Source of the DNA: Amylostereum areolatum
Lineage: Eukaryota; Basidiomycota; Agaricomycetes; Russulales; Stereaceae
DNA length: 64,000 nucleotides
Direction: 5' to 3'
Assembly (NCBI GenBank): GCA_012932865.1
Contig: SAXG01000060.1
Coordinates: 209,531 to 273,530 of the forward strand
The position numbers and the translations under genes are program-made. Of this stretch, positions 44,033 to 56,690 are shown piece after piece. How positions within the stretch are numbered: position 1 is the first letter of the stretch; the number at the start of each line of letters is the position of its first letter. The notes under the pieces were generated by a model. The model was not told the origin of the DNA, made no database searches, and worked only from the letters and a program-made list of their open reading frames with translations.

Positions 44033-46017
44033 ATGGATCGGGATCCCAGTCGCCCCCCCCTCCCTCCCCTCTCACATCTCCTCCACCTCACCAATCACGC
44101 TGATCACCCTCGCCACGGCTCTCAAGCAAACTCCGGCTCCGCTCCTCCCGCTGTTCACTGGCAACTTCCTCGCACGGCTGGTCCAGTAGGGTTCCACCCT
44201 ATCCCCAGTTTATTCACGCTCACTCATTGCTTTTATGAAGGTGCCATCAGACCCTCTACGTTCCCCTCATCCAGATCAAGCCCAGGCTCTCCATCACATC
44301 CACGATCCTATGTCACAAGGGCCACAAGCACCACAGGCTGAAGCATTCACGGTACATATCTTTGAGATCATGGTTCGAGTGCGATATTCTCATCCTCTTT
44401 TTAGGGTCACACACGCACACTTCCATATCCCCCTCATCCGACATACCACCTCAACGCCCAGTCTTCGCACCCAGTCCCCCGCCATCTGCCTTCTCCGTCG
44501 ATCTATGAAGGTGTTCCCTTGTCGTCCAACGTTCGTCTGGAGGACATCCCTGTCGATCCGGCCCTCACCAACCCCCTTCCCACGTCGAACAACGACGCTG
44601 ATCTTCTCCACCCACCCACAATTGCTGAGGCACTTGGACATCCTGCTACGCAAAAGGTTTCCGGCGCACGGTGCAAGGGCAGGTCTACCGATGTGCGACT
44701 GGCTGATAAGGGAAAGCAGCGTGCAGATCATCTTGGTCCGGTGCGCACGGGGAAACGCAAGCGCAATAACCTTTCGGATGACTCCGACGATTCCGACAAT
44801 GATCTGGTTCGCAGGCCAACACGTCGAGGGTGTCCTCAAGGATCCGGGAACTACAAGACCGTTGACTCGCACCTACTCCTCGACTGTGTCGAAGCAGAGC
44901 TCCCATTGGGCAACCGTGGCTGGCAACGTGTCACGAAGGCCTTCAACAGAAAGGCGCACGAACTCGGTTGGCCCGAGTGCATGCTCAAGTCTCTCGAGAC
45001 AAAGTACAAGCAGGTACATCCTTGTCGTTTATTTCTTCCTATCTAATTACTCATCGCACTTTACAGTGGACCAGGAAGAAGAAGCCGACCGGGCGAGGTG
45101 TATGCCCTCCGGAGATCTCACGTGCGCACGAGATTGAAGAAATGATTGGCAACAAGGCGGGGACCCGTGATGTCAATGATTCTGAGCTCGATGGTCCTGT
45201 AAATGGCCATGATCTCGATGTTCACCCTCCCGTTGAAGACGAAGACGATCAGAGTGATCACTTCGACAATGCTCCTCCCCCTCGCTCTTCTACCCCCCGA
45301 CTTTCTGCTACCATCGCCCGCGCACCGGATGCCATATCCGATCACCCTCCACCCACTGCTCGTGCTCGTCGTCGTGGTGCGGCCTCAGAGGGACTCAATA
45401 TCATCAGTCGCCTTTCCCATGCCTTTGATCCCGAGATTCAGCGTGCTCGGGATGAGGAGCGTGCTAGCCGCTCCACGCAAAATCTCCAGCTCCTCACAAT
45501 GGCTCAGCAGCTTCGTGACGCACAGGCTGAAACCCTCAGCCTTCGCAATCAGCTTGCGGATGCCAATCGTGCTCGTGACCGTGCCGAGCTCCGCCTGGAG
45601 ATGCAGCAGTATGCTGTTCCTCATACTCCGTCACACCGTCGTCGCCGTAGCTTTGCCTCATATGAGCACCGCTACGAACGTACTAGCCCTCTGCCCCGTC
45701 GTGGTCGTGGCAGTCCTATCCGGAGGGAGATCCGTAAGGAGGTTGAGTACCCACCCGGCTTCGTCACCACATATCTAGGGCCAGATATGGATGACGATCA
45801 CTACAGCCCACCGTGTGGGCGCTCTCCTAGTCTGGCGCCTCAAGCAAGCTCTCCGTCTACCAGATCGGACCGTCCTACCAAGCGCCGTAGAATATCGTCG
45901 CCCTCAGGCTCTGCCAGTGTGAAACATTCCACGCCTGTTCATCAGTACCATGCTACGTCATCTTTCGATCTTTCCGATGATATGGAAGTTGACGCTCCGT
46001 TTACACAGTCTTTCTAG
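44033..46017 (+). CDS. Myb/SANT-like (DUF6818-type) protein of a Harbinger element
   Basis: Four exons: 44033-44185, 44241-44351, 44405-45013 and 45067-46017, with introns of 53-55 nt that all show GT...AG. The protein starts MDRDPSRPPLPPL, has a long disordered region, then the motif GNYKTVDSHLLLDCVEAELP and GNRGWQRVTKAFNRKAHELG, followed by SLETKYKQ and PPEISRAHEIEEMIGNKAG. This is the Myb-like fold found beside Harbinger/PIF transposases, where the Myb-like partner helps bring the transposase to the nucleus and to the element ends. The C-terminal half has a coiled-coil-like stretch (near residues of RDAQAETLSLRNQLADANRA) and a basic, Ser-rich tail. It is convergent with the transposase at 46205. 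Length and splice sites look intact. Confidence 0.7.
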
Positions 46018-46204
46018 TCATACATACATGTCTCTTACGAACTGTCCATATGATTTCAACAAATGCTACGAGTCATCCATTCCTTCGCTACGAGCTTTCT
46101 ATGATCCATAGCTATACCCCGTACATGAATACCTGCACCACGTTGCTACTTCTTGGACTATCAACTACGGTATCTGTCAAGCAAAATATAGGGTTTTGAG
46201 TCTA

Positions 46205-46790
46205 CTAATCATCGTACTGAGCAACTGTATGAAAGCGAGATACCCGGTCGTTCTTACGCTGATCTGAGAATAGCATCTTCTCGAACGACGTCCACACCTG
46301 CTCCTGCTCGAAGTCTGGGCACCAATGAGCTGTGTACACGGAACGTATCTGATTGATACCAACTGCAACTGTTCGCAAGTTATGCAGGCGAACACAGGTC
46401 TCGAGCAAGTTGGCACGACGGTGATCATGATTGATCTCGAGCGGTACGCGAAGACGTCCGAATGACCCTTGAAGAGCGCGCATTCCCCATTCCGCTGTCT
46501 GCCTATATGAAAGCAGATCACGATTGTGCTCCATACGTGCTGCAATCTCGGCCCTCGTCCCTCGCAATCGCTCTCCTGCCTTTAGAGGAGCCTGAATGCG
46601 ACCTTGGATATCATTAGATCCTCGTGGAAAGGCAGTGTCTGTAACGATATAAAACCCGGGAGGAGTCTTGTTGAGGAGCTTTGCATAAAGTGGCCGAGCA
46701 ACACGGGAATCATGCCAGCTTCCTGGCGCGTTAAGGGATGCGGAGATGATTACGCCTAGAAAGGGTCAATGTCAGAAACTACAAATTCAA
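46205..46790 (-). pseudogene. Harbinger/PIF DDE transposase, 5'-truncated at the mitochondrial junction
   Basis: On the minus strand the frame reads GVIISASLNAPGSWHDSRVA, then FYIVTDTAFPRG and SYRQTAEWGMRALQGSFGRL, then ETCVRLHNLRTVAVG. These are the middle and last Asp/Glu blocks of a DDE_4 (PIF/Harbinger) endonuclease and the following C-terminal helices. A likely intron acceptor (TTTCTAG) lies at about 46,757. The N-terminal part, with the first catalytic Asp, should continue to the right but the sequence becomes mitochondrial at about 46,800. The truncation is therefore tied to the junction, which may be an assembly join. C-terminal stop at 46205. Confidence 0.7.
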
Positions 46791-47830
46791 CTCCCCCCTG
46801 TTATTTTTTAACTTATTATTAGAAATAGCAGGCTTAATAACTTAACAATCTCTTACTAACACAGCCTCCGCTATCTGTCTGTTAAGCTTAACATCAACAT
46901 ATTTGTTTTCTTATATAAAGAAATAATTGGTAGTGTAAATATACAGGGGGAAAATGAGTAAAATAAGATAAATTAGTCGCCCTTTCTACCAGGATCGGTA
47001 CATAATTAAAAATATAATTGATTAGTAAAACTCATAACCAATAAATTATTACTAATATTAAAATAAATAACACGAATAAGTGTTATAAAAGATTTGCGCT
47101 TAACTTCTGTTAGACATTTGTCTTAAACTAGAATTAACTTCTGTTTGTAATTGTAAAAAATTTTGCTAATAGTCATATAAGTTAGTAAATTCTCTTTAAA
47201 GATAGATACTAACATATAATTTATAATAAATAGCTACTGTAATTAATAAGATATCTAGTCTTAATTTCGCCTAGTTAAAAGCAACTAATATTTAAAATTT
47301 AATAACTATTAAACTAGCGCAATTATGTATTTTTTTTTTAATCATTTATTTTTTAATATAATTAATTTAACTAATATATTTTTATTAGTTATTACTTTAC
47401 TTTTTTACTAAAGTATTCAAAGATAACGAGATTTTAATAATGGAAAACTCTAACTAAGAATTTTTTGTCTTACACCTAAGTTAGGGTGCTAACGCAGTAG
47501 CGGGATTTTTAATTAATAATTTATTTTTTGTCTTCTCATTATTTAAAGAGAGTAAAAAGTATAAATATGTTTTAAAACCTTCTACTTTAAATTTATTAAT
47601 ATGTAATATAAATTTGATATTTTTTGTAATGTAATATAAAATTTATATTTGTACATATAATTAATAATAATATTGTTATTAATTTTTTTGTTCCGATCAT
47701 TACCTTTAGGGTGGAGGGACCACACAGATTTTAAGTATTTAAAGGGGAAATGTAAAAACATAAAAATTAATTAATTATGTACCGATCCTTACCTTTAGGG
47801 TGGTGGTACACAAATTAATAAAAACATTAT

Positions 47831-48959
47831 TTAGATTCAGTTGTAGCTAAATCCATAAGAGTGTTTTCAATTATACCTATTACAGGTACTATTATTAAAA
47901 ATCAAGAAAAATAGAAAGCATAGCTATTTTTCCAATAAGTAAATATGGTTGATCAGGGTGTTGAGAACCAATTCACATTAAAATAATAAAATCTACAACA
48001 AGGAACCAAAAAGCAATTTCATAAATGGTCTAAATTGTGAACCTCTAATTCTAGCTAAATCAGTGATAGGTAATATTAATAATATTAATAAGAACCAAAC
48101 ATAGCTAATACTCCTAAAAGTTTATTAGGAATATTCTAAGAATAGCATAGAAAGTAAAAGATATCATTCAGGTACAATTGAAGGAGGAGTACTCATAGGA
48201 TTAGCAGGAATATAATTATCACTATGACCTAATAAATTAGGATAAAAAAATCTATTACAGATAAAGCAAGGAAAAATAAAAATATTGTTACCAGATCTTT
48301 AAATGTAAAGTGGGTGCATTGGATCTATCACCATTGATGATAAACCATTTGGATTATTAGATCCAGGATTATGTAGAGCCATTAAATGAGCTATAACTAA
48401 AGCAGCTAACAGAAATGGTAAAATAATGAAGAGAGAAAAATCTATAAGTGTAGCATTGCTTACTGAGAAACCACCTCAAATTATCCTAAAAATCTTGACC
48501 AAAAAATGGAACAGCTGATAATAAATTAGTAATACTGTAGCACCTCATATGACATTTGTCCATAAGGTAATACATAACCTAAAAAGGCTATGCCATCATT
48601 AATATTAAAATAAACTCCTATTGCTCATACTAATACTCTAGGTGATTTATATGAACTATAATATAAACCTCTACAATGAGCATATACAAAAATAAAGAAA
48701 AATGAAGCTACATTAGCATGAGTATATCTTACGGCTCAACCAGTATTAACATCTCTCATGATATGTTCCCACTGTTAAAAGCAAAATCAACATGAGGTTG
48801 ATAATGCATTGCTAAAAATACTCCTGTTAATATTTGTAATACTAAACATGTACCTAATAAAGAAACCAAAATTCATAAATATGAAATATTCGCAGGTTGT
48901 GGAGAATCTACTATATAGAATTCACTAATCTAGTAAAACATTAGTTTTTAATAATCCAT
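47831..48959 (-). pseudogene. cob: cob copy with many one-base deletions
   Basis: Reverse complement of the intact cob at 59789-60949. It retains the whole length from the ATG region (CAT at 48957-48959) to the stop region, but frequent single-base deletions destroy the frame. See the left-arm entry for interpretation. Confidence 0.85.
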
Positions 48960-49653
48960 TGTGTGTTATGCCAGCGTTAGCCGCAGGCCTATTGTGTTAT
49001 TATTTATAATTAAAATTTATTTTATACCTTATTTTAATTGTTTTTACAATACCAATCCTACTATTCCTTAAAGTAGATAACGGTATAATATTAAATAGTT
49101 TTTTTATTAATTTTTGTTTTTAATAATAACGCATCTTTTAAAAAGATTGTATTTTTTTATTTAAATAATATCGCCCTCCCCCTAAAGGTAAGGAGCGGGA
49201 CAGAAATATTGAATTATTTGCCATATTGACAGTCAAATTTTATATTTTATAATATTAAATTTTAATTCCGAAAAAAAAAAGAATAAACAATGTGTACCTT
49301 TAAAAAATTTTAAACTACAACCACCTATTAACATAATTTGTTTTAAAAGCTTTTAGGTTAGTAAAATTATGTTAAAATTTTAATTAAAATTAATTAAATC
49401 CGCTGTTATGTTTTTAAGAGATCTTAAATTATTTATTATTTAAGAACTATTTTATTATTAATTTCCTTAGGTAAATAACACTCTAACAAAGAAATTATAA
49501 GATACAACCTTTTCTCTTATTAAGGAATTAAGAATTAGGAAGCAGCATTACTAATAAAAAAATACAAATATTCTATTAATTTATTGTTATGCTAAGAAAT
49601 ATTAATATTATTTTGTTGTATTTAAAGCTGGAAACCTTAAATTAAATTATAAT

Positions 49654-49722
49654 AAGCCCAAGAGATTTGAACTTCTACAATTTCTCATCAAGAAATCATT
49701 ACTACCATTAAATTAAGGCTCT
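49654..49722 (-). tRNA. trnI: tRNA-Ile (GAU), left-arm copy
   Basis: Mirror of the tRNA at 59011-59081; the anticodon loop is preserved, but small indels (for example GGCTCT in place of the full acceptor end) weaken the fold. Confidence 0.6.
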
Positions 49723-50424
49723 ATTTTTAAATGCTAGCTTCAAAAACAAGGAATTTATTAATTTAAAATTTAGTAAAATAAAATATTATATAACCCTTTA
49801 TATTAAGTATTTAAAGATAAGGATAAATAATATTTGTCATTTTTGTTATATAAATTTTTAAGGTTTCTTTTAAATAAAAATATTATATGTTATATTTTTA
49901 TACCCTAAAGCCATAGGAATTATATTTTATTTTTTGCAAGATCTCTATGATATTTATCTTATTAAAAATTTGTATTTTTTTTATTATCTTAGTTTATAAT
50001 TACTTTAATAAATAGTAATAGCAACTAAAAATAATTTAACAGCTTTACTGTAAATGTTACCTATTTTAAATATTTTATAATTATTAATTAGTTATTACAA
50101 AGCTATCCAAAGCATTATAAAAGTGTATAATAAAAATAATTTTTAAATTAAAGCTCTATGATCTAAAGGATACTAATTATTTGTATTATAAATTTATCTT
50201 TAAACATTTTTATTACTATTTATTTGAGAGATGAATAAATATTAGCTTTAACTGTTTTTATTTTTATTTAGGCGGCATTTATGGCAATTAATTAATTGGG
50301 CGGCGGCAAAAATAGATTAATTTAATTTTATTTACATAAAAAAAAAATAGAAAGTTAAATACTACCTCCGGGCAAAAATATGTAGGGGAAAAAAGAATTC
50401 TTATTAAAATAAAAAAATACAAAT

Positions 50425-51410
50425 TTATAAGGTGCTATATCAAAAGCTATTAAGATACTTGGTACTATATAATAAAAGCTACTGCACTGGTAATAAATTT
50501 AATCAACATAATTCATTAATTGATCATATCTTAATCTCGGTAAAGTAGCTCTAAATCAAACGAAAATAAAACAGAAGATACAAGTTTTAATACCTAAAAT
50601 AATTGATTGTAAATTAATAACTGATTCATTCACAAATAATTCCGGCATGTGATATCCACCAAGGAATAAATAAGTTATACAACTAATAAAACTATAGAAC
50701 TATATTCAGCTAAGAAAAAAAATACAAGGTACACTTGAGTGTTCAGTGAAAAAACCAGCAACTAATTCAGATTCAGCTTCTTGTAAATCAAAAGGTGACA
50801 GATGTTTCTGCTAAAATAGATATAAAATAAAAATAAATACAGGTAATAAAGGAACAATAATCAAATAGCTTGTTGACTTTCTAATTTTAGTGAAATAAAA
50901 GATCCAGTTAATAAAATTATTATAATATTGAAGAACTTAATATTAATTCATAACTTATCATAGCACAGTACTTCTAAGTGATCCTAAAAAAGCATATTTA
51001 GAATTTGCAGATCAACCTGCAAATAAACACCATATACTCCTAAAAGATAAGCTAAAGTATATAAGATACCTAATGAAAAATCAGAAAGAGTTAAACCTTG
51101 TCCAAAGGTATTATAGCTCAACCTAATAAACTAAATATTAAAGTGAAAACAGGCGCTAAATAAAATAAAATTTTATTGATTGAGAAGGTATTACAGTTTC
51201 TTTAACTATTTTTCAGAGCATCACTTATTGGTTGAAGTAATCCATAATAACCAGTGGTATTAGACCTACTCTTCGTTGATGAGCAGCTAATGTTTTCTTT
51301 CAATGATAGTCATGAAAGCAACTGATAATAAAACAGGTAGTATACTAATAAACATCTATTAAATTTATTAATATATTTAAAAGACTTAAAATTATATTAT
51401 TTGTAATCAT
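50425..51410 (-). pseudogene. nad1: nad1 copy with many one-base deletions
   Basis: Reverse complement of nad1 at 57269-58285. The start (CAT 51408-51410) and the end (near 50,425) are both present, but the frame is broken repeatedly by short indels. Confidence 0.85.
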
Positions 51411-51909
51411 TATTTATTTTGGAGACAGGCCTCGTGTAAAACAAGAGAGGGACTAATTTCTGAATTATATTTATTTTAAATATATTTTTACCCCTCCTAC
51501 CAGAATGAAGGTAGGTATGTTATCAACCTATATAACAACAAGGCTTTTAAGAGAATATATATATAAATAAATAATTTATAAGTTTTGTAAAAATAACTAA
51601 TTAGCCTTTAAATTTAAATAAAAAGTATCCTACTTTATTTGGGTTGGAAATAGTTTTTATTTTTACTTAAGGTATAATATTTTTGAGCTTTAAAAAAAAA
51701 ATATTTAAAATTTTAAGAATATTAAGAAGTAAAGCAAAATATCTAGCTATTTGGCTTAATAACACTGTAACAATAAAAAAAGAGCAAATAAATGTAAATT
51801 CTCTTTTTTTAAGTCCTTTAATTAAGGGTAATATTGTTATTCCGTAATGAACTTGTTATTAAAAAGAAATGTTTTTAAGAAACTAATATTTTAGTTGTTT
51901 ATTTATATA

Positions 51910-51977
51910 ATCTCTTTTGGATTCGAACCAAAATTGCCATTTTAGAAGAATGCTGTTCTGCCATTGAACTAAGAAAA
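51910..51977 (-). tRNA. trnR: tRNA-Arg (UCU), left-arm copy
   Basis: Mirror of 56691-56759 with one altered base run in the acceptor stem. Confidence 0.6.
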
Positions 51978-52084
51978 TTTAATAATATTGTATTGTTCTA
52001 ATTAAATTTTGTTATTTACTACCTTAATAAATATACAATAAATAATTTTTTATATCTTAATTTTGTTATTATCCTACACAATAG

Positions 52085-52155
52085 AGTTAAGAGGGAATTG
52101 AACCCTAAGAAATAAACTTTGCAGGCCTACTACAGAACCATCTGTAAACTTAACC
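52085..52155 (-). tRNA. trnC: tRNA-Cys (GCA), left-arm copy
   Basis: Mirror of 56508-56578; acceptor AGTTAAG...CTTAACC and the TGCA anticodon region are preserved. Confidence 0.65.
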
Positions 52156-52726
52156 CTTTTTTATTTTTACCCTCCTATCAGAATGGGATAGGTATTTTTA
52201 TATCTTACGATTTACCACCTACAAACCATAAATTTAGCATTGCAAGTAAATTAAGTTAATCAGCGATAAATGTATATTTACTTTAACTTAATATCTTTTT
52301 TATTTATATTTTTATAATAACATATTAGCTTAATTACATCACAATAAAAATGTAATCCTTTAATTTGTTATTTATATTCATTTATATTTTTTATAATAGC
52401 AGGCTTTCATTATCAGCTAATTAAAATTTTAATATTATAAAAACATATTTAAAGTTTAAAAGCTAAAGTAAAATAAAAACGTTTAATTATAATTATTACA
52501 ATTTTCTAAATTTATTTAATTTTAGTCTAAAATTTTATAAACGACTCTTTTAATTAATTTTATTATTGTATAAAAAAATATTATATAACAGATGTAACAA
52601 AGTATTCTACCGTAAATATTCTTACTAAATAAATAAAATTTGAGCTTTTATTTATATTATTTATATATTTGTTTTTCCTTTATGTTCCGATACTTACCTT
52701 TATGGTGGAGGGACCATAATTCCCTT

Positions 52727-52915
52727 TATTTTATTTAATAGAAATGAGGAAAGGATATTATTTTTTTAATAGAATGAATTGAATACATTATTTATATTTT
52801 AAATTAAAATTTAATTCTTATAAAAATTTAGTATTTTATTCATATATAATGTATTCCATATTCTATCTCATTAGAAAAATAATATCCTTTCCTCATTTCT
52901 ATTAAATAAAATACA
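52727..52915. repeat. Inverted repeat of about 70 bp at the inner tip of the left arm
   Basis: The stretch from about 52,727 to 52,796 (contains AATGAGGAAAGGATATTATT) is repeated in reverse complement at 52,846-52,915 with a few differences, around a 50-bp AT-rich centre. It ends directly at the N gap and has no counterpart in the right arm. Confidence 0.75.
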
Positions 52916-52940
52916 NNNNNNNNNNNNNNNNNNNNNNNNN
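52916..52940. other. Assembly gap (25 N)
   Basis: Twenty-five consecutive N between the mitochondrial left arm and an inverted chromovirus fragment. The round, fixed length looks like a placeholder from a gap-filling program and not a measured distance. Confidence 0.95.
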
Positions 52941-53345
52941 CAAGAAACGCAGTTTATGAGACCGATGAACCGCCTAAGTCGCGACGATGGGAGGAGCGAG
53001 AAGAGAATAGATTCGAGAGTGCCGGTCTAGGGTGTGCAACGTGCGCTACAGTACCGTATGACGAGATGGACATTCTGAGGAAAAGGGAAAAGGGATACTG
53101 TCCTTATATACAAGTGGGAACGATGGTGCGATGCATGCGATAGTGGTGCGAGCGGGGGGAACAATAAGAAAGGAGTCATGGGGAGGAGACAGAGGTCCGA
53201 GCAATGATGTCATAGATAAGGATACGAACGCCGTTCGGAAGTCCGGGCAATGACGTCGTTGGAGCATGTGATGCGAAGGAAGTCATGTGCCGTGATGCTC
53301 GCGTGTACGTCTGCAAACGAAGAAGAAATGGAGCGATCCGTGACA
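52941..53345 (-). repeat. LTR of element B family (minus strand)
   Basis: Matches the 420-bp LTR of element B in reverse with several differences; the TG end is the TGACA at 53341-53345, and the other end stops at the N gap. Confidence 0.85.
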
Positions 53346-55918
53346 TTACCCCCCCTTTAAGACGCGCTTTCGCCTGGAGCGCAATGTCATCTGCAAGGGT
53401 GGATGCGAGAAAATCGTCAAGGAGATGCCAGGGAACGCACAGGGCGGGGCGCATTTGGATGGCGCTTGTGGAAAGCGTCAATCATGTCGGTAACCTTTGA
53501 GAGCGACGACGCGGGACCAGGTGTTTTCGGAGTCGGGATAGCCGGCCCACTTGACGAGGTACTGAATACCTTTCTTGTTACGAGTTGGTTTAGAGTCGAC
53601 AATGTCTTCGACGTCGTATTCTCCTTCATCGTCGATGAGGTCTGGTGGCGGCTGTTCATAATTTGGCCCGTGAGCGGCTGTCTCCTTGTACGCGGTGAGC
53701 AGCGAGGCATGGAGACTGGATGGATTCGCCACGTCTTCGGCAGCTTCAGCGTAGTTGACTGGGCTGATGACGTCAATGATTCGAAGGGTCCAAATCGTTT
53801 GGCAGCAAGCTTAGCTTTCGGTCTCGTCGTCTTCAGGTTTTTGCCTTCTAGCCATACTTTGTCTCCGACGGCAAACTGCGTTGATTTGCTGACCGTGTCG
53901 CCATTGTAGTGCTTCATCAAGTCTGATTTGAGGGCAAGGCTGGCCTTGATCTCCTGTCGGACTTCTTCAAGTTGACGGAGGCTTTCTTCAACTGCGGGGA
54001 CCTTTGAGGACGGGTTTACGGATGGGTACATTTTCGGGAGGAAGCCGTAGAGGACTTCAAAGGGAGCCTTTCCAGTAGCTGCATGGGTGCGAGAGTTGTG
54101 AGAAAACTCGAAGAAGGGCAACCACTTCACCCAGTCGTCTTGACGGTAGTTCAGAATACTCGCAGGAACGCTCGAGGTTCTGGTTCCGCGTTCGGTTTGG
54201 CTCTGTCTGTGGGTGATACGCTGTGCTGAGGGCGACTTGATCCCGAGCTTCTCGTTGAGTGTACGCATCCACCTGTCCAGCAAATTGGGGTCCACGATCC
54301 GAGATGATCTTGTCTGCTAAGCCGTAGTGTCGGTATACCTTGTCGAAGAGAATGTCGGCCGTGCCATCACTGGTGATCTTCGTTGTACATGGGGTGGTAA
54401 CCACCATCTTGGTGAGGCGGTCAACCCGACATTGACGGCATTATAGCCTTCGCAGTCGGGAGCTTGACAATGAAGTCGGTAGAGATGACGCCAAATGGTC
54501 GGTCGGGTACTTCGTTCGGGATCATGTCGACGTGGGGTCGGCTGCTCTGTGTCTTCGTCGACTGGCAGGTTGCGCATCCTGCTACGAAGTCGCGGACAAA
54601 GCAGACATGCCAGGCACCCATATTCACGACTCACAAGCTCGTAAGTCTTAAAGCGACCGGGGTGTCCAGCCAGGGGCGATTCATGGTACATTTTGACAAT
54701 GTCGTGTCGCAACTCGTCATCCGCAGAGCATATACCTTTCTCTAAACAGGACCAGGCCTTCTTCGTAGTTCCACTCTTGAAGGTTCTTACGAGTTGTACG
54801 TGGTCCGTTTCGTAAGATGGCGTCCAGAGCTTGAACGACCTCGATGTCCTTGGTCTTGCAGTCGCGATACGTCGTCGAGTTCGACATCACCGAGGAGGTT
54901 ACTGCTCCTGGCCTTGTTGCGCGTACTTGGAAGTACTTGGGTGCAAGCAAGACACGCTCCTTTTTGTCGTTTTCAACACCATCCTTGTGATCGGGTCGTC
55001 GAGACATTGGATCCGGGCGGTGGGAAATCCTGGTTTATGAACGAGCGAGAAGTCAAATCGAGTGAGGAATAGAGCCCAACGTGCCTGTCGGCGGCTCAGC
55101 TTCTGTGCCGTCTTGAAGTGCTCCAGGTTCTTTGTGATCTGTCCAGATTTCGACGGTGTCGGGGGTGCCTTCGAGGTAGTGGCCCAGGCTTCGGCGCACG
55201 GATGATCGCAAGCAGCTCCTTGTCGTAGATGTTGTAGTTCCGTTCCGGTTCCGATAGGCCTTGGACAGATACGCCACTGGATGCCAGTGACCGTCGTCGC
55301 CTTTCTGCAGAGTATACCTCCAGTAGCAAAGTCCGAGGCATCGACTTCAACGAGGTAAGGCTTCTTTGGTTCAGGCATGACCAAGAGGGGGGAGAAAATC
55401 AGCTTTCAGTGCGTCAAACGCAGTTTGGCAGTCCGTCGACCAGTCCCATGTGCAGTCCTTCTTTGTCAGGTCAAATAGAGGTCGTGCAACCTTGGAGAAG
55501 TCCTTGATAAACGTCGGTAGAAGTTGCCAAAGCCGAGGAAGGATTGCACATCTTTGACCGTTCGTGGTATCGGCCAGTCCTGAATACCTGCTACCTTGAC
55601 GGGTCCATAGCGATCTTGTCGTGCGAGATGATGAGTCCGAGGTATTCGACAGAGTCTTGTTCAAGACGCATTTCTCCGGTTTGAGGAAGAGGTCGTTGTC
55701 TTGCAAACGCTGCAGAACCTGCCGCACTATGGCACGGTGTTCTTTCATGGTGCGAGTGAACACCAAGATGTCGTCATGTAGATGATGACCTGCCCGAGTC
55801 GATGAGATCCTTGAACAGTTCATTCATCATTGCCTGAAATGTCGCAGGGGAGTTCATAGCCTGAAAAACATCACCGTAGGTTCGAAGAGACCGCGATTCG
55901 TCTTGAACGCAGCCTTCC
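53346..55918 (-). pseudogene. pol: Element B-like pol, broken 3' part
   Basis: Frames on the minus strand spell the chromodomain (YDVEDIVDSKPTRNKKG), the VGDKVWLEGKNLKTTRPKAK linker, the integrase core (STDFIVKLP, SDRGPQFAG) and zinc finger, the RNase H domain (EVDASDFATGG) and the RT motifs around DDILVFTRT. Frame changes occur about every 100-300 bp. Protein identity to element B is very high between them, so the breaks are recent or technical. Confidence 0.85.
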
Positions 55919-55930
55919 CTCGGGGAATAT

Positions 55931-55966
55931 TATGGTCCCTCCACCATAAAGGTAAGTATCGGAACA
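55931..55966 (+). repeat. Mitochondrial GC cluster at the chromovirus junction
   Basis: GGTCCCTCCACC and ATAAAGGTAAGTATCGG: one member of a dispersed family with consensus around CCACCCTAAAGGTAAGGATCGG. It sits about 10 bp from the break with the chromovirus fragment. Its mirror copy is at 52,683-52,714. Confidence 0.7.
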
Positions 55967-56507
55967 TAAAGGAAAAACAAATATTAATAAATTAATTATA
56001 AAATAAAAGCTCAAATTTTTATTTATTTAGTAAGAATATTTACGGTAGAATACTTTGTTACATCTGTTTATATAATATTTTTTTATTACAATAATAAAAT
56101 TAATTAAAAGAGTCGTTTATAAAATTTTAGTACCTAAAAATTAAATTAAAATTTAGAAAATTGTACTAAATGATAATTAAACGTTTTTATTTTACCTTTA
56201 GCTTTTAAACTTTAAATATGTTTTATAATATTAAAATTTTATTAGCTGTAATGAAAGCCTGCTATTATAAAAATATATAAATGAATATAAATAACAAATT
56301 AAGGATTACATTTTTATGTGATGTAATTAAGCTATATGTTATTATAAATTATAAATAAATAAGATATATTAGTTAAAGTAAAATACATTTGATCGCTGAT
56401 TAACTTTAATTTACTTGCAATGCTAATATTTATGGTTTGTAGGTGGTAAATCGTAAGATATAAAAAATACCTATCCTCATTCTGATAGGAGGGTAAAAAT
56501 AAAAAGG

Positions 56508-56578
56508 GGTTAAGTTTACAGATGGTTCTGTAGTAGGCCTGCAAAGTTTATTTCTTAGGGTTCAATTCCCTCTTAACT
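56508..56578 (+). tRNA. trnC: tRNA-Cys (GCA)
   Basis: The acceptor arms GGTTAAG and CTTAACT pair with one G-U; the anticodon loop carries TGCAA after GGCC, and the T-arm is GGGTTCAATTCCC. Mitochondrial tRNA just upstream of tRNA-Arg. Confidence 0.8.
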
Positions 56579-56690
56579 CTATTTGTGTAGGATAATAACA
56601 AAATTAAGATATAAAAAATTATTTTATTAGATATTTTATTAAGGTAGTAAATAACAAAAATTTAATTAGAACAATACAATATTATTAAAT

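Larger units (their letters stand above)
46798..52915 (-). other. Mitochondrial DNA, left arm (error-rich reverse copy of 55,921-61,990)
   Basis: Very AT-rich sequence that is the reverse complement of the right arm almost throughout: cob, tRNA-Ile, nad1, tRNA-Arg and tRNA-Cys appear in mirror order. The differences are mostly single-base losses in short runs. For example, four occur in a 240-bp stretch of cob near 47,920-48,100 with hardly any substitution. No long reading frame survives. This pattern suits uncorrected long-read sequence better than an old nuclear insertion. Confidence 0.9.
52941..55918 (-). mobile_element. Chromovirus fragment of the element B family, inverted, 3' half
   Basis: Reverse complement of the 3' part of an element B relative: LTR at 52941-53345 (its last bases are lost in the gap), then chromodomain, integrase, RNase H and part of RT. 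Homology ends at 55918 in the RT region (codons for DEWKAAFK), where mitochondrial sequence begins. Many single-base losses break the frame, as in the mitochondrial left arm. Confidence 0.9.

Noticed and set aside
46798..52915. True nuclear mitochondrial insertion as the first-choice explanation
   Set aside because: The differences from the right arm are nearly all one-base deletions, and a gap adjoins; I kept it only as an alternative.
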